DNA of 64,000 nucleotides from Phalacrocorax aristotelis. Lineage: Eukaryota; Chordata; Aves; Suliformes; Phalacrocoracidae. The notes below the pieces were generated by a model. That model was not told the DNA's origin and searched no databases. It was given only the letters and a program-made list of their open reading frames with translations. Shown here one piece after another: positions 31,001 through 42,774 of the stretch. Numbering within the stretch: position 1 is the stretch's first letter; each line of letters starts with the position of its first letter. The stretch is from the NCBI RefSeq assembly GCF_949628215.1, contig NC_134277.1, positions 109,633,463 to 109,697,462 of the forward strand, given 5' to 3'. The translations under genes and the position numbers were made by a program.

Positions 31001-34000
31001 GGTTTTTTTGACCTCCAACCACATGTATTGTGCGCTTTGAGTTGTCTGTCCTGTTTTAAGATTTGTGTGCAATGTTAAGCCAAGTAAGTAAAATATTACA
31101 ATTGAGCTACTGCATTCATCACCCCTTTAACAATATTAATTTATTTTAAATTAATTGCAAAGTGTATGCTATCTTAATCTGTTATTTTATTCATTTGCCT
31201 TTCGTACATCCTGCTGTAACCGTTATAAATGTAATACTTCCCTCCTTTAGTCATGTAGTGCTACTGGATAGTAGTATCATCCTAAGCTTACTGACACTTC
31301 AAACGTCTCTTCTTTGTTCATTTAGATAAGTAAAATAAAGTATGTACCTATAAAACACAGTAGGATTGTTAAGGAAATTCCAGCCTTCTTTGAAAAACCT
31401 GTTTTCTTTTATTCTTAAATATAAGCACTCTCATATCTAAGCCTTTTTTAATATATCAAGTATCTAGCAAAAAGCTTTTCTAAAGTGGAGAAGCAAAAAA
31501 TAAGCTGTTTCACAGAATATTAGCTAGAACCATACTATCATCTGTGCTTAGAAGGTTCAGGACCTTTTCAGGATCTAGATGGTAAGAGAACCTTCCTTTT
31601 GACCAGCCAGCTCTTGCATCATGGAGAAAAACCCTTTAGTTAATGAGTTCCAAGTCCACCTGAGAATATAGGAACAAAAAAATGGCATGTGAAGTCTTGT
31701 CAGTGGCCCTGGTAGTTCCTGTTTTAAAGCCATCAGTGACATTGTATTTTGAGGTCTTATACAGTGCACCTAACTCTGAGCAGAGTTACCAATCACAACT
31801 ATGTTAGCTACTGACTGCTGAGTGTTGAAGACATCGTAGTGACCCATTGCTTCTTCGCATTAAGGAGAATTCTCACCCCCAAAATCTATTTCATACGTCA
31901 ATGTTCTGCAGCTGTTGCAATGAATCAGCGGTGTGGTACAGTGTTACTTTTTTGCCGCCAGTAGGTGCAGGACAGCAAAACTAGAAACAGTGTTCTGAGA
32001 AATGCTATATATATATACACTGTACATAATGGGAAAATTGAGAAATACTTGATCAGGTGGTTCTTGCTTCTGTACAGAATGATCTCCTTCCAGGGCTGTT
32101 GGAATGCAGAGTCCTGTTAATAACATTAATGAACCAAAATACAAGTGCTGAGCATGGTTTCCCCCAATGCTGCACATCGGCAATTTTCAAAGCTTGTTAG
32201 GAACAGGTATTTTTCAGTAGGGTACCATCCACTGAAAATAGATGAATAGTGGAAGACTGACTCATGAGCTCCCAAATTCCCATAGATGGATAGGTATCCT
32301 TTCCTGAGTCTGCTGGATGGATATTACAAAAATCTCCTTAGTGATGCTCAGAGTGTTGTGTGCTATTAGTGAGAGGGGAAAACAGACCTCTGCGGGGAGT
32401 GGTATCCCTCAGGAAAGGAGCGTAAGTGGCAGTAGGCAAGCAACATTGTTGTCTTCTTCCAGTTGTTATAATTTCTATAAATCAGTAAGGTAATTGGTAT
32501 ATGAGAGAGTGCAGTCTTAACACTTGAGTTTTGCAGTGTTTTCACTAATTATTTTGTTTTGAGAAGCAATTGCATTTAGATCTAAGAAGTCAGCAAGAAT
32601 CTCCGTGTCTTGTAAAACCAGAGGTACCACAAGCAGTTGCTACTTCCAGTGAATTCTTACAGAAGGCTGACTCATTGAGAGGCAGTACCTGTAACTGATT
32701 TACTGCTCTGTAAGCAGCAGTACGCCTTGGTTCCCACTAAGTTCATAACTTGACTAGAGTGAGTAACTGCTTGCTTACATAGAGACAGGAGTTCCCTTTT
32801 CCCCTGTTGATGCAATACCTCCTTTGTTAGTATGAGTTCAACAAAAGTGGACATCTGTGCTTCCTGTGCAGGGTAGAGGTTCCCAGGGAGTTTGAAACCA
32901 TTCTTCCAGTCTTTTCCCCCATCAAATGTTGTAATTCCAGTAATTGCAATTAATTCAAGCTCAACAGCGACATAAAAATATCTGGAAAACACATAGGCAG
33001 GAATGTTCCAACAGATGCAATTGGGTTATAACTTTCATCTCTTGGAAGGAAACAATACTTCACAGTTGAGGAACTTCTAAGTTACACAGAAAACATCTCC
33101 CATTAGCATGTCAGTATCCAAAGGGGAAGTTATACCAATAACTTCTTCAGTAAGCAAGGTTTCAGGCTGACCAAAAATCTTCATAATGTTAGTTTGCTGT
33201 TGTTGCTATTTCTCTAAATGTGCCTTTTTTTCTACTTTAGCAGAGTCATCAATATGTTCAAGACATATATTTGAAAGGTGGGGAACTAGTGGAAGAGTTG
33301 CAACTTTTTGAAGACACAAACCTTATCATACTTTTCTTGTTGCATATCCAGAAAGTAATAAAGGGTATGTATGGCTTCATTTAAAAAAAAAAAAAAAAAC
33401 TTAGGAAGTTTTGATCATTTTCAGCAGCCTAGATAGATTCATTATCAAAACACCTGACTGAAATATATCTGAAGGCTGTAGACGAAGGGGAAGCAGACAT
33501 GAAGACAACAGTGGAGTTTAATTAAGCTTGAATGATTTCTAGTTTGGATCAAGAATTATGATGATTAAAAATGTAAAAGCTTTGGAAAGATTCAGAAGTT
33601 GTAATGTAACTGACTTAACTGGCATTTGTTAGATAAAATCAATTAGTGGCACTTTTTTGGAGGGAAATTAGTTCTGTAACTTGTCATTGTATAAAGGAAA
33701 GGAAAGGGTTAGTATTTCATTCACTAGCTCAAAGCATGTGTCTTTGAGGGGAAAAATTATTTCTTGACGTCTATGCGTGCCAAACAAAATTCCTCTTTTT
33801 TGTGGGGAATCTCTCAATGGTTCTTTTGAACTTTCAGGAGTAAGTGTTAAGTATTCAAAATCGTAACGTTAACTGGGTTATCCACAGTTTTAAAATATTC
33901 TTTGCATTATAATATTTCTGAAATTGCAGTTCAGTTTTGCTCCTGTTAATACATGTCATTCAACAGTACCATCCCCCTTTCTAACAGACGTATACTGGCA

Positions 34001-34587
34001 TGCTGTTGTGGTTAGGTTTGTTACTGTTAAGATTATTGATTATTGATTGATTAATAATAATTATTAATAACTTTTTACTTTATCAACTTTTACTCTCCAT
34101 TCAAAATAATATAGAACATTAAAAATTATACCAAAAATAAGAATGTTTTGACACCAAAAATTAATTTTAACTGCACTTCAGTGCAATTAATATGTAGGCT
34201 CAAACTATCAGTTGCTATTAGAAGTGAAGTTTCAAGGGTAACTTTTCAGTACCTGTATCAGGTTATGCAGATAAAAGCAGTAGTTAGTACTAAACGTCTA
34301 AAAATGTTTTTAGAAAGTAACATGAGTATTTTAGCTGTGAGGAGCAGAGTGTGTTAGGTGAAGGGGCTGTTTTAGTTCAGAATGCTAAAAATTGAGATCT
34401 AAAATTATTTGCTTAATTCTAGAAGGTAACAAAGGTAACATTTGTGCAAAGCAAGATAAGGAAAACCTTTTAAAGTAGAAGAATAGAAAGCAATTTAAAA
34501 TTTGAGAATTTCAAGTGGCGTTGGAGTAATTAGGAATCAGATTATTAAAATACAATTTGTTTACTCTTCTTGTTTTTCTCTCTATAG
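22061..34587 (+). other. FAM210A: long first intron of FAM210A
   Basis: About 12.5 kb of mostly AT-rich sequence between the CpG island and the ATG-bearing exon. The exact 5'UTR donor is undecided; candidates on the plus strand are AAG|GTGATG near 21640, AAG|GTACCC near 21815 and ATG|GTGAGG near 22063. I see no coding exon, no intact mobile element and no RNA gene, only a 26-bp tandem duplication at 24415-24466 and homopolymer runs (for example T at 30476-30487 and A at about 33383-33399). Confidence 0.6.
24415..24466. repeat. 26-bp tandem duplication
   Basis: Two adjacent copies of a 26-bp unit beginning GTGAACTTTGGTGTT and ending TTCTGCACC, differing at one base. A simple local duplication in the FAM210A intron. 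Confidence 0.9.
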
Positions 34588-34611
34588 AAACCTCAGCCAC
34601 ACTTCAGCAAA

Positions 34612-35060
34612 ATGCAGCGGAGTCTACTACACGCTGCGTCTCAGCTGGCACATGGGACATGTTTGGTTTTTCCTCGCGCTAGTATCTTTCAGTGCTTAAA
34701 AGGACAATCAGTATTGTCTAATGTTGGATGCAAAGTGATTATGGCACTGGACTCCCCTAAACGATGTCTTCATGCAGGTGCCGCACGCTTTGCTGCAAAG
34801 AAAAGTGCTTTTTCATCACAGCCAGCAGACGCTCCTCACAAAGTACCAGAAGAGAGAAATCCTTTGGCTTCAGCCACTGATACCCCCAAGCAGAGCCCTG
34901 TAGAGTCAGGTTCTTCAGATCCTGATCCATTACAAGACAAATCAATTAGTCTCGTTCGGAGATTCAAAAAAACTTTTAAACAGTATGGAAAAGTCATGAT
35001 TCCAGTGCATCTTCTGACTTCCACTGTATGGTTTGGATCCTTTTACTATGCAGCCATGAA
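34612..35060 (+). CDS. FAM210A: FAM210A coding exon 1
   Basis: Residues 1-149 and two bases of codon 150. The exon opens at 34588 after the acceptor TCTCTATAG and ends at donor GTAAGT. It carries the presequence, the linker and the transmembrane segment. Confidence 0.95.
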
Positions 35061-38000
35061 GTAAGTTGGTATTTCGTTGCAGTGCCCAATACTGACTTTC
35101 ACAGGTGAAAGGACATACAAATTATTATTACATGTTAAAAAGTGCCTCTATCTGCAGTAGGGAAATGAGGCTACATTTTAACTGAAGGACAAGATTAATA
35201 TCCAAACTATAAAGGATTAATGAGTGTCACATATGTACTATTATTATGCAATTACCGCTCTATACCAGGTATTTTGCTAACACTTTAAGGAATGCCTCAC
35301 TCCACAAAATACGCATGGATGTAAACAGCAATGAAATTATTTGTAACCTCCTGCAAGATAGAGGTAGGGAGTTGGAATTCTGATTTCAAATTGCTAGGTG
35401 AGATCTTTACCAACCTGTTCTTTTTTTGCCATTGGACTTGAGGGGTATTTCACCACTTCCCCCTTCATCCCCAGTCCTCCCTCATCATTGGACTTTCATG
35501 TCATTCACCTGACTCTAAGCTCCTCACAAGCCATGTGTATCTCTTCCTTTTTTTTGTTTCTGTTACCTGTCTTTCCTGCCTTCCACTGAAAAAATTGCTG
35601 CTCTAGGCCAGATGTTTGACTTGGAAATTAAATATTTGTGGGGCTAAAAAAAAATATAAAGTACGTATTGTAATTTCAGTTTCTTTCAGTTATAGTGTGT
35701 GCCAGATACAGTTCTGGAAAATAGCACTTATTAGGAAAAAAACCCTACTGTATCGGCTATGAGCTGTTAGTTCAGATGAAAGAGGTTTTATCTGTCTGCA
35801 AATGGTTTGCCAAATGCGAGTAAATGCTTATCTCTGGATTGCTATTGTTGTATATTTAATAATAGAAAGCATGAAACGACAACAGTTTGTGGCAGCAAGG
35901 ATGGGGCTTTGATATCAGAATGCCTTACCACACAAGTGTTTGCATTAGCTACTCTAACCAGCTGGCATAATTGCCCTTTCTAGGAGCTGTAGATCCAAAT
36001 GTCATTCTAAATTTAGCTCATGTCAGAGGAGTAAAGGTCTTGAGCTATAAAAATATTTTGCTTTGGATGAATTCAGCTTGATGCTTACATCCAGACATTT
36101 CAGATTGAGTGAAGATTACTTTTCTTGAAACACTTAAGTTAGCTGCTAAAAGAGGTACTTGATGGATGAAAATGACTGAAATATTTAACTAGAAACTAAT
36201 TTTAACAAAGCTGCAATTTGTCATGCCACAGAAGCAGCACCCGTTTCAAGTGGAAAAATAACTTCCAGAATGACTGCTTATGATAGGAGACTAAATAACA
36301 GTGGTTTATTAAATAAGATGGTTAATGCTGTCTTTCAGTTCTTACTAAGTCTCCATTTTCTATTCCGGGGATAGGCCTTCAGATTGTAGGTTCTAGTAAC
36401 TATTAGTAAATTACTGCCGGTTATTGTTTCTGATGCTAAAGTGATCATATGCACAGGAAAATGCTTTAAATAGTACGTAGAAATGGATAATGATACTAAT
36501 GATACAGCATTTCTAAATATTGGAAAGTCAGGTCTTGTATAAATGCATGTACCTTTTTTACCTTTTTACTGTAGTGTAAAGGCAGGCTGTCTTTTGGTTG
36601 TTTTTTTTTTTTTTTTTCCTTTGGTGCTGATGTTAGCTTCCCTGGATTTCAAATAGAAATTGTGATAGGAGCTCCCTCCACCCATCTTGCCACCTTGTAT
36701 TGACAAGGTAGGACAACTGAGCACAAAACCCCTGAAGTCTTGTCCATGTAACATGTTGCTTCCTCTTCTTTTGGCATGTTCTATTTGTTTGATATATGTA
36801 AAAGTGAATGGAGGACACTGAAGTTTGGATTCTATGCTTCTGGGCATGCTGCAGATTAGTCTGAAATTTTAGAAAGAAAAAAAAAAAGTAATTTTAGACA
36901 AAGCAGAACATAAGTTGAACCTGCACAACTGGAGCCTGAGTAGCTGTCTTACCACCATTATATCTACTTACCTCCAAACATAATAAACCGGGACACAGGT
37001 AATTCAGTAGCTGCTCAGCCAAACAGAGATAATATAAATCAATGGAATGCTGAAAAGAACACTGATTTGCCTATATCTACAGAAATATAAATCCTGTAAG
37101 TGTATTACTTAAATGAAAAAATACTTTGCTATTTTCTTTAACTCTATGTAACTGTAGAGTTAAAGAATGGAAATGGTACTGTAAATCACTGTTCAGGTTT
37201 CAAATTCCAATTTAGATTGTCAATTTTTTTTCTCTTTTATAGAGGGGTAAATGTTGTTCCATTCCTAGAGTTGATTGGCTTACCGGACAGCATAATAAGC
37301 ATCCTGAAAAATTCCCAGAGTGGAAATGCACTAACTGCATATGCATTGTATAAAGTAAGTATAATTATAGTTTGTAAATAAGCTCTAGATCTTGCCTGGT
37401 GAACTAAAGGGTTTATTTGTTCACAGCAGAAAGAATTAATGCTGTTTTGTCTCTTTGATAGTTACACATACTCGAGCATTAGTTTTTGTAGTAAAAATAG
37501 TCCCATGCAAGTTGATACAGGCTCTGTGTTCCTTTAAGAAGTCTACCTGTATTTCTAAAATAACTTCTTTGTTTGCTGCAGAACTATTGTCTGCCATTAG
37601 AGGTTTAATTACAACTAAGTTATTCTTCTGTCTCTCTGACATAATTAACAGGGATAAAGAGGTAAAGTCTAAACACGTCATGATTTCCAGATAAAAGTAC
37701 AGATATTTTTAGCCTAGAGAGGATTCGGTAGTTTGTCTCCCTACCTTACTTCTCCAGCATTGTCAAGTACTTCCATTGTCCATTTGAATCGATTACTTAC
37801 GTTCAGGTTTGGGTCTCTCTTTATTGCTTTATATGTGTACAATCTGTTTGGGAAACTTGAAACATGTCAGACCATGCCAAACCAAAGTACTGTATTTGCT
37901 TTGAATGCCACTCATCTGTTTTCTTTCCAAATGTTAATGTGCTGCATATCTGTTATTTAAAGGGCTTATTTTCCTAATCAAAATATGAAAGCACTACTCT

Positions 38001-38907
38001 TGTCAATTATTCCTATGCCTAAAAGAGACCAATAAGTAAATGTGGTTAAATATAAAGATTTTGTTATAGCTGGCAGATCTGGCGGTGTTGGAAGAAACTT
38101 CTATTTTAGTGCTTCCACATCTTGGGTTACAAAGGGAAGATTGTTCAGGCTTTATCTTTGAATTTCTGAAAGAACAGGTTACTCTAGCACACAAACCTGG
38201 TTTCTTGTGTCTTGGATTAGCTGACCTCTTAAGGTCTCTTTTAAGCTCTAGTCTTCTATGTGGAAGTCCTAGTTTTGGACTGAAAGATGCCTATACTCTT
38301 GTGAATTTTAGAATTTAAAGCATATCTCATCAGTATTTCCTCAGTTCAAACTGTCTGTTCTGTATTGCATTCTGAGATGCCTAACGCTCATCCCACAAGC
38401 TGCACAGGGAGATTTTATAAAATAGAAGTCTAATGCCTGTGCTGGTTTTGTCAAAAGGATACTTTAGTAAAAGGTATGAATTTCTGGGGGGTGTACTGTA
38501 AATTGGCTTATTTTCTTATAAATGGAAGATCTTTTTAGTGTCTGGCACTGGCCAAAATATATTCTCAGTATTAAAAATAGCTTTTGCTAGATAGTGTTGT
38601 CCTATTTTATTGATACGGTGTGTTCTTTGGTTCCTTTAAGATTGCAACTCCTGCCAGATACACTGTAACTTTGGGAGGAACGTCCATCACTGTTAAATAT
38701 CTACGTAAGAGCGGCTACATGTCCACACCGCCACCAGTAAAGGAATATCTACAAGATAGAATGGAGGAAACAAAGGATAAAATTACAGAGAAGATGGAGG
38801 AAACAAAGGATAAAATTACAGAGAAGATGGAGGAAACAAAGGATAAAATTACAGAGAAGATACAAGAAACCAAAGATAAAGTTTCGTTTAAAAAAATAAA
38901 GGACTAG
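34612..38907 (+). CDS. FAM210A: mitochondrial protein FAM210A, complete spliced CDS
   Basis: Coding exons 34612-35060, 37243-37354 and 38641-38907 total 828 nt, giving 275 residues (human about 272). FAM210A is a mitochondrial inner-membrane protein with a DUF1279 domain; family studies link it to the elongation factor EF-Tu, mitochondrial translation, and muscle and bone mass. Visible here: a basic, Ser-rich N-terminus with few acidic residues, fitting a mitochondrial targeting sequence; a variable linker (about 60-110); LVRRFKKTFKQYGKV (114-128), leading into one transmembrane segment at about 128-148; the conserved VVPFLELIGLP (about 154-164); ATPARYTVTLGG; MSTPPPVKEYLQDR; and a charged helical tail made of 11-residue repeats (228-271). 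The start codon lies 24 nt inside its exon with A at -3. It runs divergently from RNMT and convergently to LDLRAD4. Confidence 0.96.
35061..37242 (+). other. FAM210A: FAM210A intron 1 of the coding region
   Basis: GTAAGT to TTTTATAG. AT-rich with a long T-run at about 36600-36617. A stretch at about 35220-35400 looks faintly like a decayed MIR SINE (GGTATTTTGCTAACACTTTA, then TAACCTCCTGCAAG), which is too weak to call. Confidence 0.55.
37243..37354 (+). CDS. FAM210A: FAM210A coding exon 2
   Basis: Completes Lys150 and encodes residues 151-187, including NVVPFLELIGLPDSIISIL and ALTAYALYK. Phase 2 in, phase 0 out, donor GTAAGT. Near identical to the mammalian DUF1279 core. Confidence 0.95.
37355..38640 (+). 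other. FAM210A: FAM210A intron 2 of the coding region
   Basis: AT-rich intron from GTAAGT to TTTAAG with no recognised exon or element. Confidence 0.55.
38641..38907 (+). CDS. FAM210A: FAM210A coding exon 3 with helical repeat tail
   Basis: Residues 188-275. IATPARYTVTLGGTSITVKY and MSTPPPVKEYLQDR are followed by the repeat MEETKDKITEK three times, a diverged fourth unit IQETKDKVSFK, and the end KIKD. Highly charged with Glu and Lys alternating, so probably an extended amphipathic or coiled-coil helix. TAG stop at 38905-38907. Confidence 0.96.
   Translation: MATPARYTVTLGGTSITVKYLRKSGYMSTPPPVKEYLQDRMEETKDKITEKMEETKDKITEKMEETKDKITEKIQETKDKVSFKKIKD
38761..38892 (+). repeat. FAM210A: 33-bp in-frame tandem repeat in FAM210A
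   Basis: Units at 38761-38793, 38794-38826 and 38827-38859 are identical base for base; 38860-38892 is a diverged fourth unit. Each encodes 11 residues. Perfect identity suggests recent duplication or ongoing homogenisation. Confidence 0.97.
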
Positions 38908-40370
38908 GAGAGATACTTAATTTTTTGATATATCAAACTTAGCACTTTAACCCTTTATAAGGCAGAATATGCAAAGTGCACTTCTGAGCTTTTTTTTTCT
39001 TTTTTCTCCAACCCCTCCCTTCCCCCCTTGTCTGGAGACTACAATTGCTCTGTGGATTTAAAAATTCTGTATATTCACCAAGGTTAAAGTTCCCTGGGGG
39101 AGAGGTTGTGACAAAATTTCAATTTACAGAAGGAATAGCAAATCTCAGATTAGAAGTTTGTGTGTCCGATGGTAATAATGTTAACAGTTACTCTTCCCTC
39201 TTTTTTTCTTCCCCCCTCTCAAAATGAAGATGGCTTCCTCCAAAAGCCACTGTTTTATTCTTCTTCCTTCATAGTGCACAGCCATAATTCCATTAGTCTG
39301 AATCTTCCATTAAATGAGACTGAAGATTTCTCTACTGGGAAAGGCACCATATTTTGGTTTTCAGAGTATGTGGACCCAGGCCTCTTAAATCCTGATCATC
39401 TCTCAACTTGGAGACAGACCATTCTCTCTGATACTGCACATGAAGGAGTCGATGGATTAGTCACTCAGTCTGAATGAATTACAGCGGGTACATTGACTTC
39501 AGCTGAGCTGTGATAGTTTACAGGTTGAGACTATGAATCTTTCTTGGACAGTGTATCTTTTCAGAAATGTCAACTGAAAGCTATAGGAAGATGGGTTAAT
39601 CACAGTAGCCACACTGTTGAGTATACTTTGTTTCCTAAAGTTGATTTACAGTAGAAAGTTATTAAATGAAATTAATCAATAATTGTATATTAAGAACTAG
39701 AATTTTTTTATTATGTTAACGTTTACAAAACTGTTCTGTTTCGTTTTTGGAACAAAAATTCTGAAAGAGAAGTTTACTGGAGAAATTGGTACACTAAGGG
39801 GCTTTTTAAATACATGCAGAGTTAAACTAAACCCAAAAGTTCCTCCTGCTATTCAGGATTCCCTCAGGCTTCAGTGGAATGATTTAACTAAAATAAGGAT
39901 AACTTCCGAGGCAGTGATCACAGGCTACCAGACTTTTTCCCCCTAGATTTTCTTAGGTCAAGCAAATACTTTATTCATAGCTGAAGGCTGAAATGGTGTC
40001 TCAGAGATGTCATAAAGGACTAAAGTTGAAAATGTTCTGTGTGACTGGGCAGGTAAACTTCTCTCATGGTTTTATTCAAAAATAGGCTAAACTGATGAAG
40101 TGTTTTTTTTTCCTATTTCTATGACAGACCTCACTTTGTAGCAACTCTCTGCGTGTGTATCTTGTTTAACAAAGGTGGTTTTTTGCAGGGAGATAGGCAG
40201 GGGAAGCAACAGAGTTGGACCCTGAGAGCTGTAATTAACAGGAGTAGAAGAATATAGCTGATGATCAGCTCTGCCCCGCTCTTATGTTTTCAGTGAAGTC
40301 ACTGAGGGCCTCTCCATGTTTAAGTGAGTTGAACTTCATTACCTTGATGGTGTGGGATTGATTACGTACT
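38908..40370 (+). other. FAM210A: FAM210A 3'UTR (extent inferred)
   Basis: AT-rich sequence following the stop on the plus strand. ATTAAA hexamers occur near 39308 and 39661, but I cannot tell which, if any, is used. It has T-runs at about 38989-39004 and 40106-40113. Open frames here, such as the 105-codon one ending near 39477, do not resemble known proteins. Confidence 0.5.
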
Positions 40371-40375
40371 TCTCT

Positions 40376-40510
40376 GCCTCTGTCCACATGTCAAATAGTA
40401 ACTGCAATCTAATGCCTACCTCACAGGGATGTTGTGAGGAATAATTGTTGTATATTCAGCGCCCTGAAGATGTAAAGTGCCATGTTTCTGATACACTATT
40501 AAAAAATAAT
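40376..40510 (+). mobile_element. ancient MIR SINE
   Basis: Reads ATGCCTACCTCACAGGGATG, TTGTGAGGAATAATTG, then GATGTAAAGTGCCATG and an ATTAAAAAATAATTC end. This follows the MIR core and 3' region (CCTACCTCAYAGGGTTGTTG, GTGAGGATTAAATGAG, ATGTAAAGCGCTTAGAA) closely for such an old element. It lies in or just past the FAM210A 3'UTR, sense orientation. Confidence 0.75.
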
Positions 40511-41934
40511 TCTGTGAATTCTTACACTGCTGAGATGAGCACTACTGTAGGGTTGGAGTTAATACATGCTTTTCTTCCTTCTTTCTATTTCAGTGTACTT
40601 TTCCTTGCTGTCCCCATACACACATTCTTCTGATATTGGCATACATTTGGTTTTCCATTCTCGTGGGCAGTGGGGCCTGTGTCCTGCAGCATCCTCATAA
40701 GCCCAGAGTCTGCCCTAGTAATACTGCATCATCATCATCTCAGCCTGGGGCCAGCGGGAACCTCTCAGTGCAGCTCACAGGATTCATCTCTTTGCAGGGG
40801 TTGCACAGGGGCATGGGATGGGTCTATAGCCCCCAGCATGTTAGAACCTGTTTGTTATACAGACACACCCTTTTGGTACCCCCATCCTCTTGCCCTTCCC
40901 ATGCCCAGCTGGTGCGTGACCACTCCAGCACATGATCCATCACTGCCAATGATCTCATGTCTTAACTGTGTGCAGTAGACTGTCCTACGTGACCATTTCT
41001 GCACCTGCAGGAACAGCCCATAGTGACTATTGGCAAGTGTCTCATTTGTGTGTACTGTTTGGGCAATTTTGCAGCATGAACAACCTTGAGAAGTTTCTGG
41101 GACAGCTGCATCCCCCAGCCAGGATGACAATTACCAAAGCATGCAATTATGTGGATCAATCTACACAAAGCAGGAGGGGGAAATCTTCAAGACTTTGAAA
41201 ATCTGACCTGGAGAGCTCTTGTGACAATTAGTCAAATGCTCGGTTGTACGGGTGACCTTGTCTTAAGTTGGCCTCATCTGGAATCGATGCATTGGCTCAT
41301 TAGTGTGGAGACCAGCTGGGGAGCTCCTGGGCCACCCAGGGAATGAACGACATCAGTCCGCTGGGTGCTCAGCATGTGTCCAGCTGCACTGCAATTTTAA
41401 CTGTAGGATAAAGTTGACTTTCATCTGTGCATCTCGCAACTTAATTTCCATAGCCCTTGCCACAGTACTATGGTGCAGCTCTCATTATTGGCAGTAGAAT
41501 GTCGTGTGGGGCCACGTGGTGGGAGGCCACCCCTCTTTGGTGAGGCAGTGCACAGGGCCTGTGCTCACAAGCTGGGCATTTGTGTCAGGCTGGGGTGTGC
41601 CGGGCTGGCACGCTCCCACGTGGTGGCAACATCCGTCAGGGTGGAGCAGCGTCAGTGGGTGCCTTTGGCAGCACCAACAGGACAGAGGAGCAGGTGCCAT
41701 GGGCTGGGAAAGCAGTTTAGCTGTAGTGCCTAGAACTGGCATTGAGGTAGCCAATAAGTGACCTGAGCAAGGAAGTGCCAGGCAGACCTCCCTGAATCTC
41801 CTCCGTGGGGTGCCAGGAATCCTTGGTGAGGTGTAAAGCCTAAGCAGAAGCCTAGGAGTGCCTTCCGTTACCTGCAGGACCAACCAGTCAGTGCTAGTGG
41901 GGACTGCCTTCTTCCCCTGGAGCTCAGCATCTTC
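40511..41934. other. unassigned GC-rich segment
   Basis: Markedly richer in G and C than the flanks, with many CTGG, CAGC and GGCA words. Open frames occur on both strands (up to 187 codons at 41485-42048, minus), but none resembles a protein I know. Possibly a decayed repeat or noncoding transcript; no function is proposed. Confidence 0.4.
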
Positions 41935-42419
41935 ATCTTCTACTCTGCTCTGGTGTGACCCCACCTGGAGTGCTGTGTCCAGGTCTGGAGCCCTCAGCAC
42001 AAGGACATGGGACTGCTGGGGCAGGTCCAGAGAGGCCACAAAAATCATCTGAGGTCTGGAGCACCTCTCTTATGAGGACAGGATGTGTGAGCTGGGGTTG
42101 TTCAGCCTGGAGAAGAGAAGGCTGCGGGGAGACCTTATTGCAGCCTTTCAGTACTTAAAGGGGGACAATAGGAAAGATGAGGGCACTCTCTTTAGCAAGG
42201 CCTGTTGTGACAGGATGAGGGATAATGTTTTTTTAAACTGAGTGAGGGTAGATTTAGACTGGATTTAAGGAAGAAATTTGTTACAATGGGGGCAGTGAAA
42301 CACTGGCACAGGTTGCCCAGAGAGGAGGTAGATGCCCCATCCCTAGAAACATTCAAAGTCAGGCTGGACGGGGCTCTGAGCAACCTGATCTAATTGAAGA
42401 TGTCCCTGCTCACTGGGGG

Positions 42420-42453
<34 letters not shown>

Positions 42454-42522
42454 GCGTTGGACTGGATGACCTCTAAAGGTCCCTTCCAACCCAAACCATT
42501 CTATGAGTCTATAATTCTATGC
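41935..42522 (+). mobile_element. CR1 LINE, 5'-truncated 3' end
   Basis: Starts around CTCTGCTCTGGTGTGACC and runs through classic CR1 3' wording: CCACCTGGAGTGCTGTGTCC, TTCAGCCTGGAGAAGAGAAG, CACAGGTTGCCCAGAGAGG, GGACTGGATGACCTCTAAAG, and the tail CTATGAGTCTATAATTCTAT. It holds only the terminal part of the element and no usable ORF. A run of 32 G interrupts it at 42421-42452. Confidence 0.95.
42421..42452 (+). repeat. G homopolymer, 32 bases
   Basis: An uninterrupted G run inside the CR1 copy, at a point where CR1 copies normally carry a short G-rich GGGGG-TTGG stretch. Likely slippage expansion or a sequencing/assembly length error. It can form G-quadruplexes. Confidence 0.9.
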
Positions 42523-42774
42523 TTAATGGGAAAGGGCTGTTCTTTAGGCCTTTGAGGGCATGGCTCCTTCCACTTCGTCCACTTTGCAAAACCTACAGAA
42601 ATGTGGTGAGACCAGCATTAAAAGGCATCTGCCACCATTCGGGCAGCAGAGAAATTGTTGTTTCAGTCACTTACCTGCTTCTGCCTGGTCCCTGACTCAC
42701 ACATACCACCACTGCAGGGCATTGTGTGCCTCTGGTATAAGTACATACATGAAGGCCCCAAGTGCCTGCCAGCG
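42523..42774. other. spacer between CR1 and minisatellite
   Basis: Short unique-looking stretch containing no recognised gene. Confidence 0.4.

Noticed and set aside
32672-32992. 106-codon minus-strand frame in the FAM210A intron (start MFSRYFYVAVELELIAITGI)
   Set aside because: I briefly considered a decayed retroelement pol fragment, but no catalytic motif or family signature can be seen, so chance is as likely.
35220-35400. Faint MIR-like wording in the FAM210A intron
   Set aside because: Only a few short words match the MIR consensus; too weak without an alignment.
35513-35585. Phrase CTCTAAGCTCCTCACAAGCC resembling an old SINE/LINE tail
   Set aside because: Too short and too diverged to assign.
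41485-42048. 187-codon minus-strand frame crossing into the CR1
   Set aside because: It runs antisense through the CR1 3' end and shows no domain.
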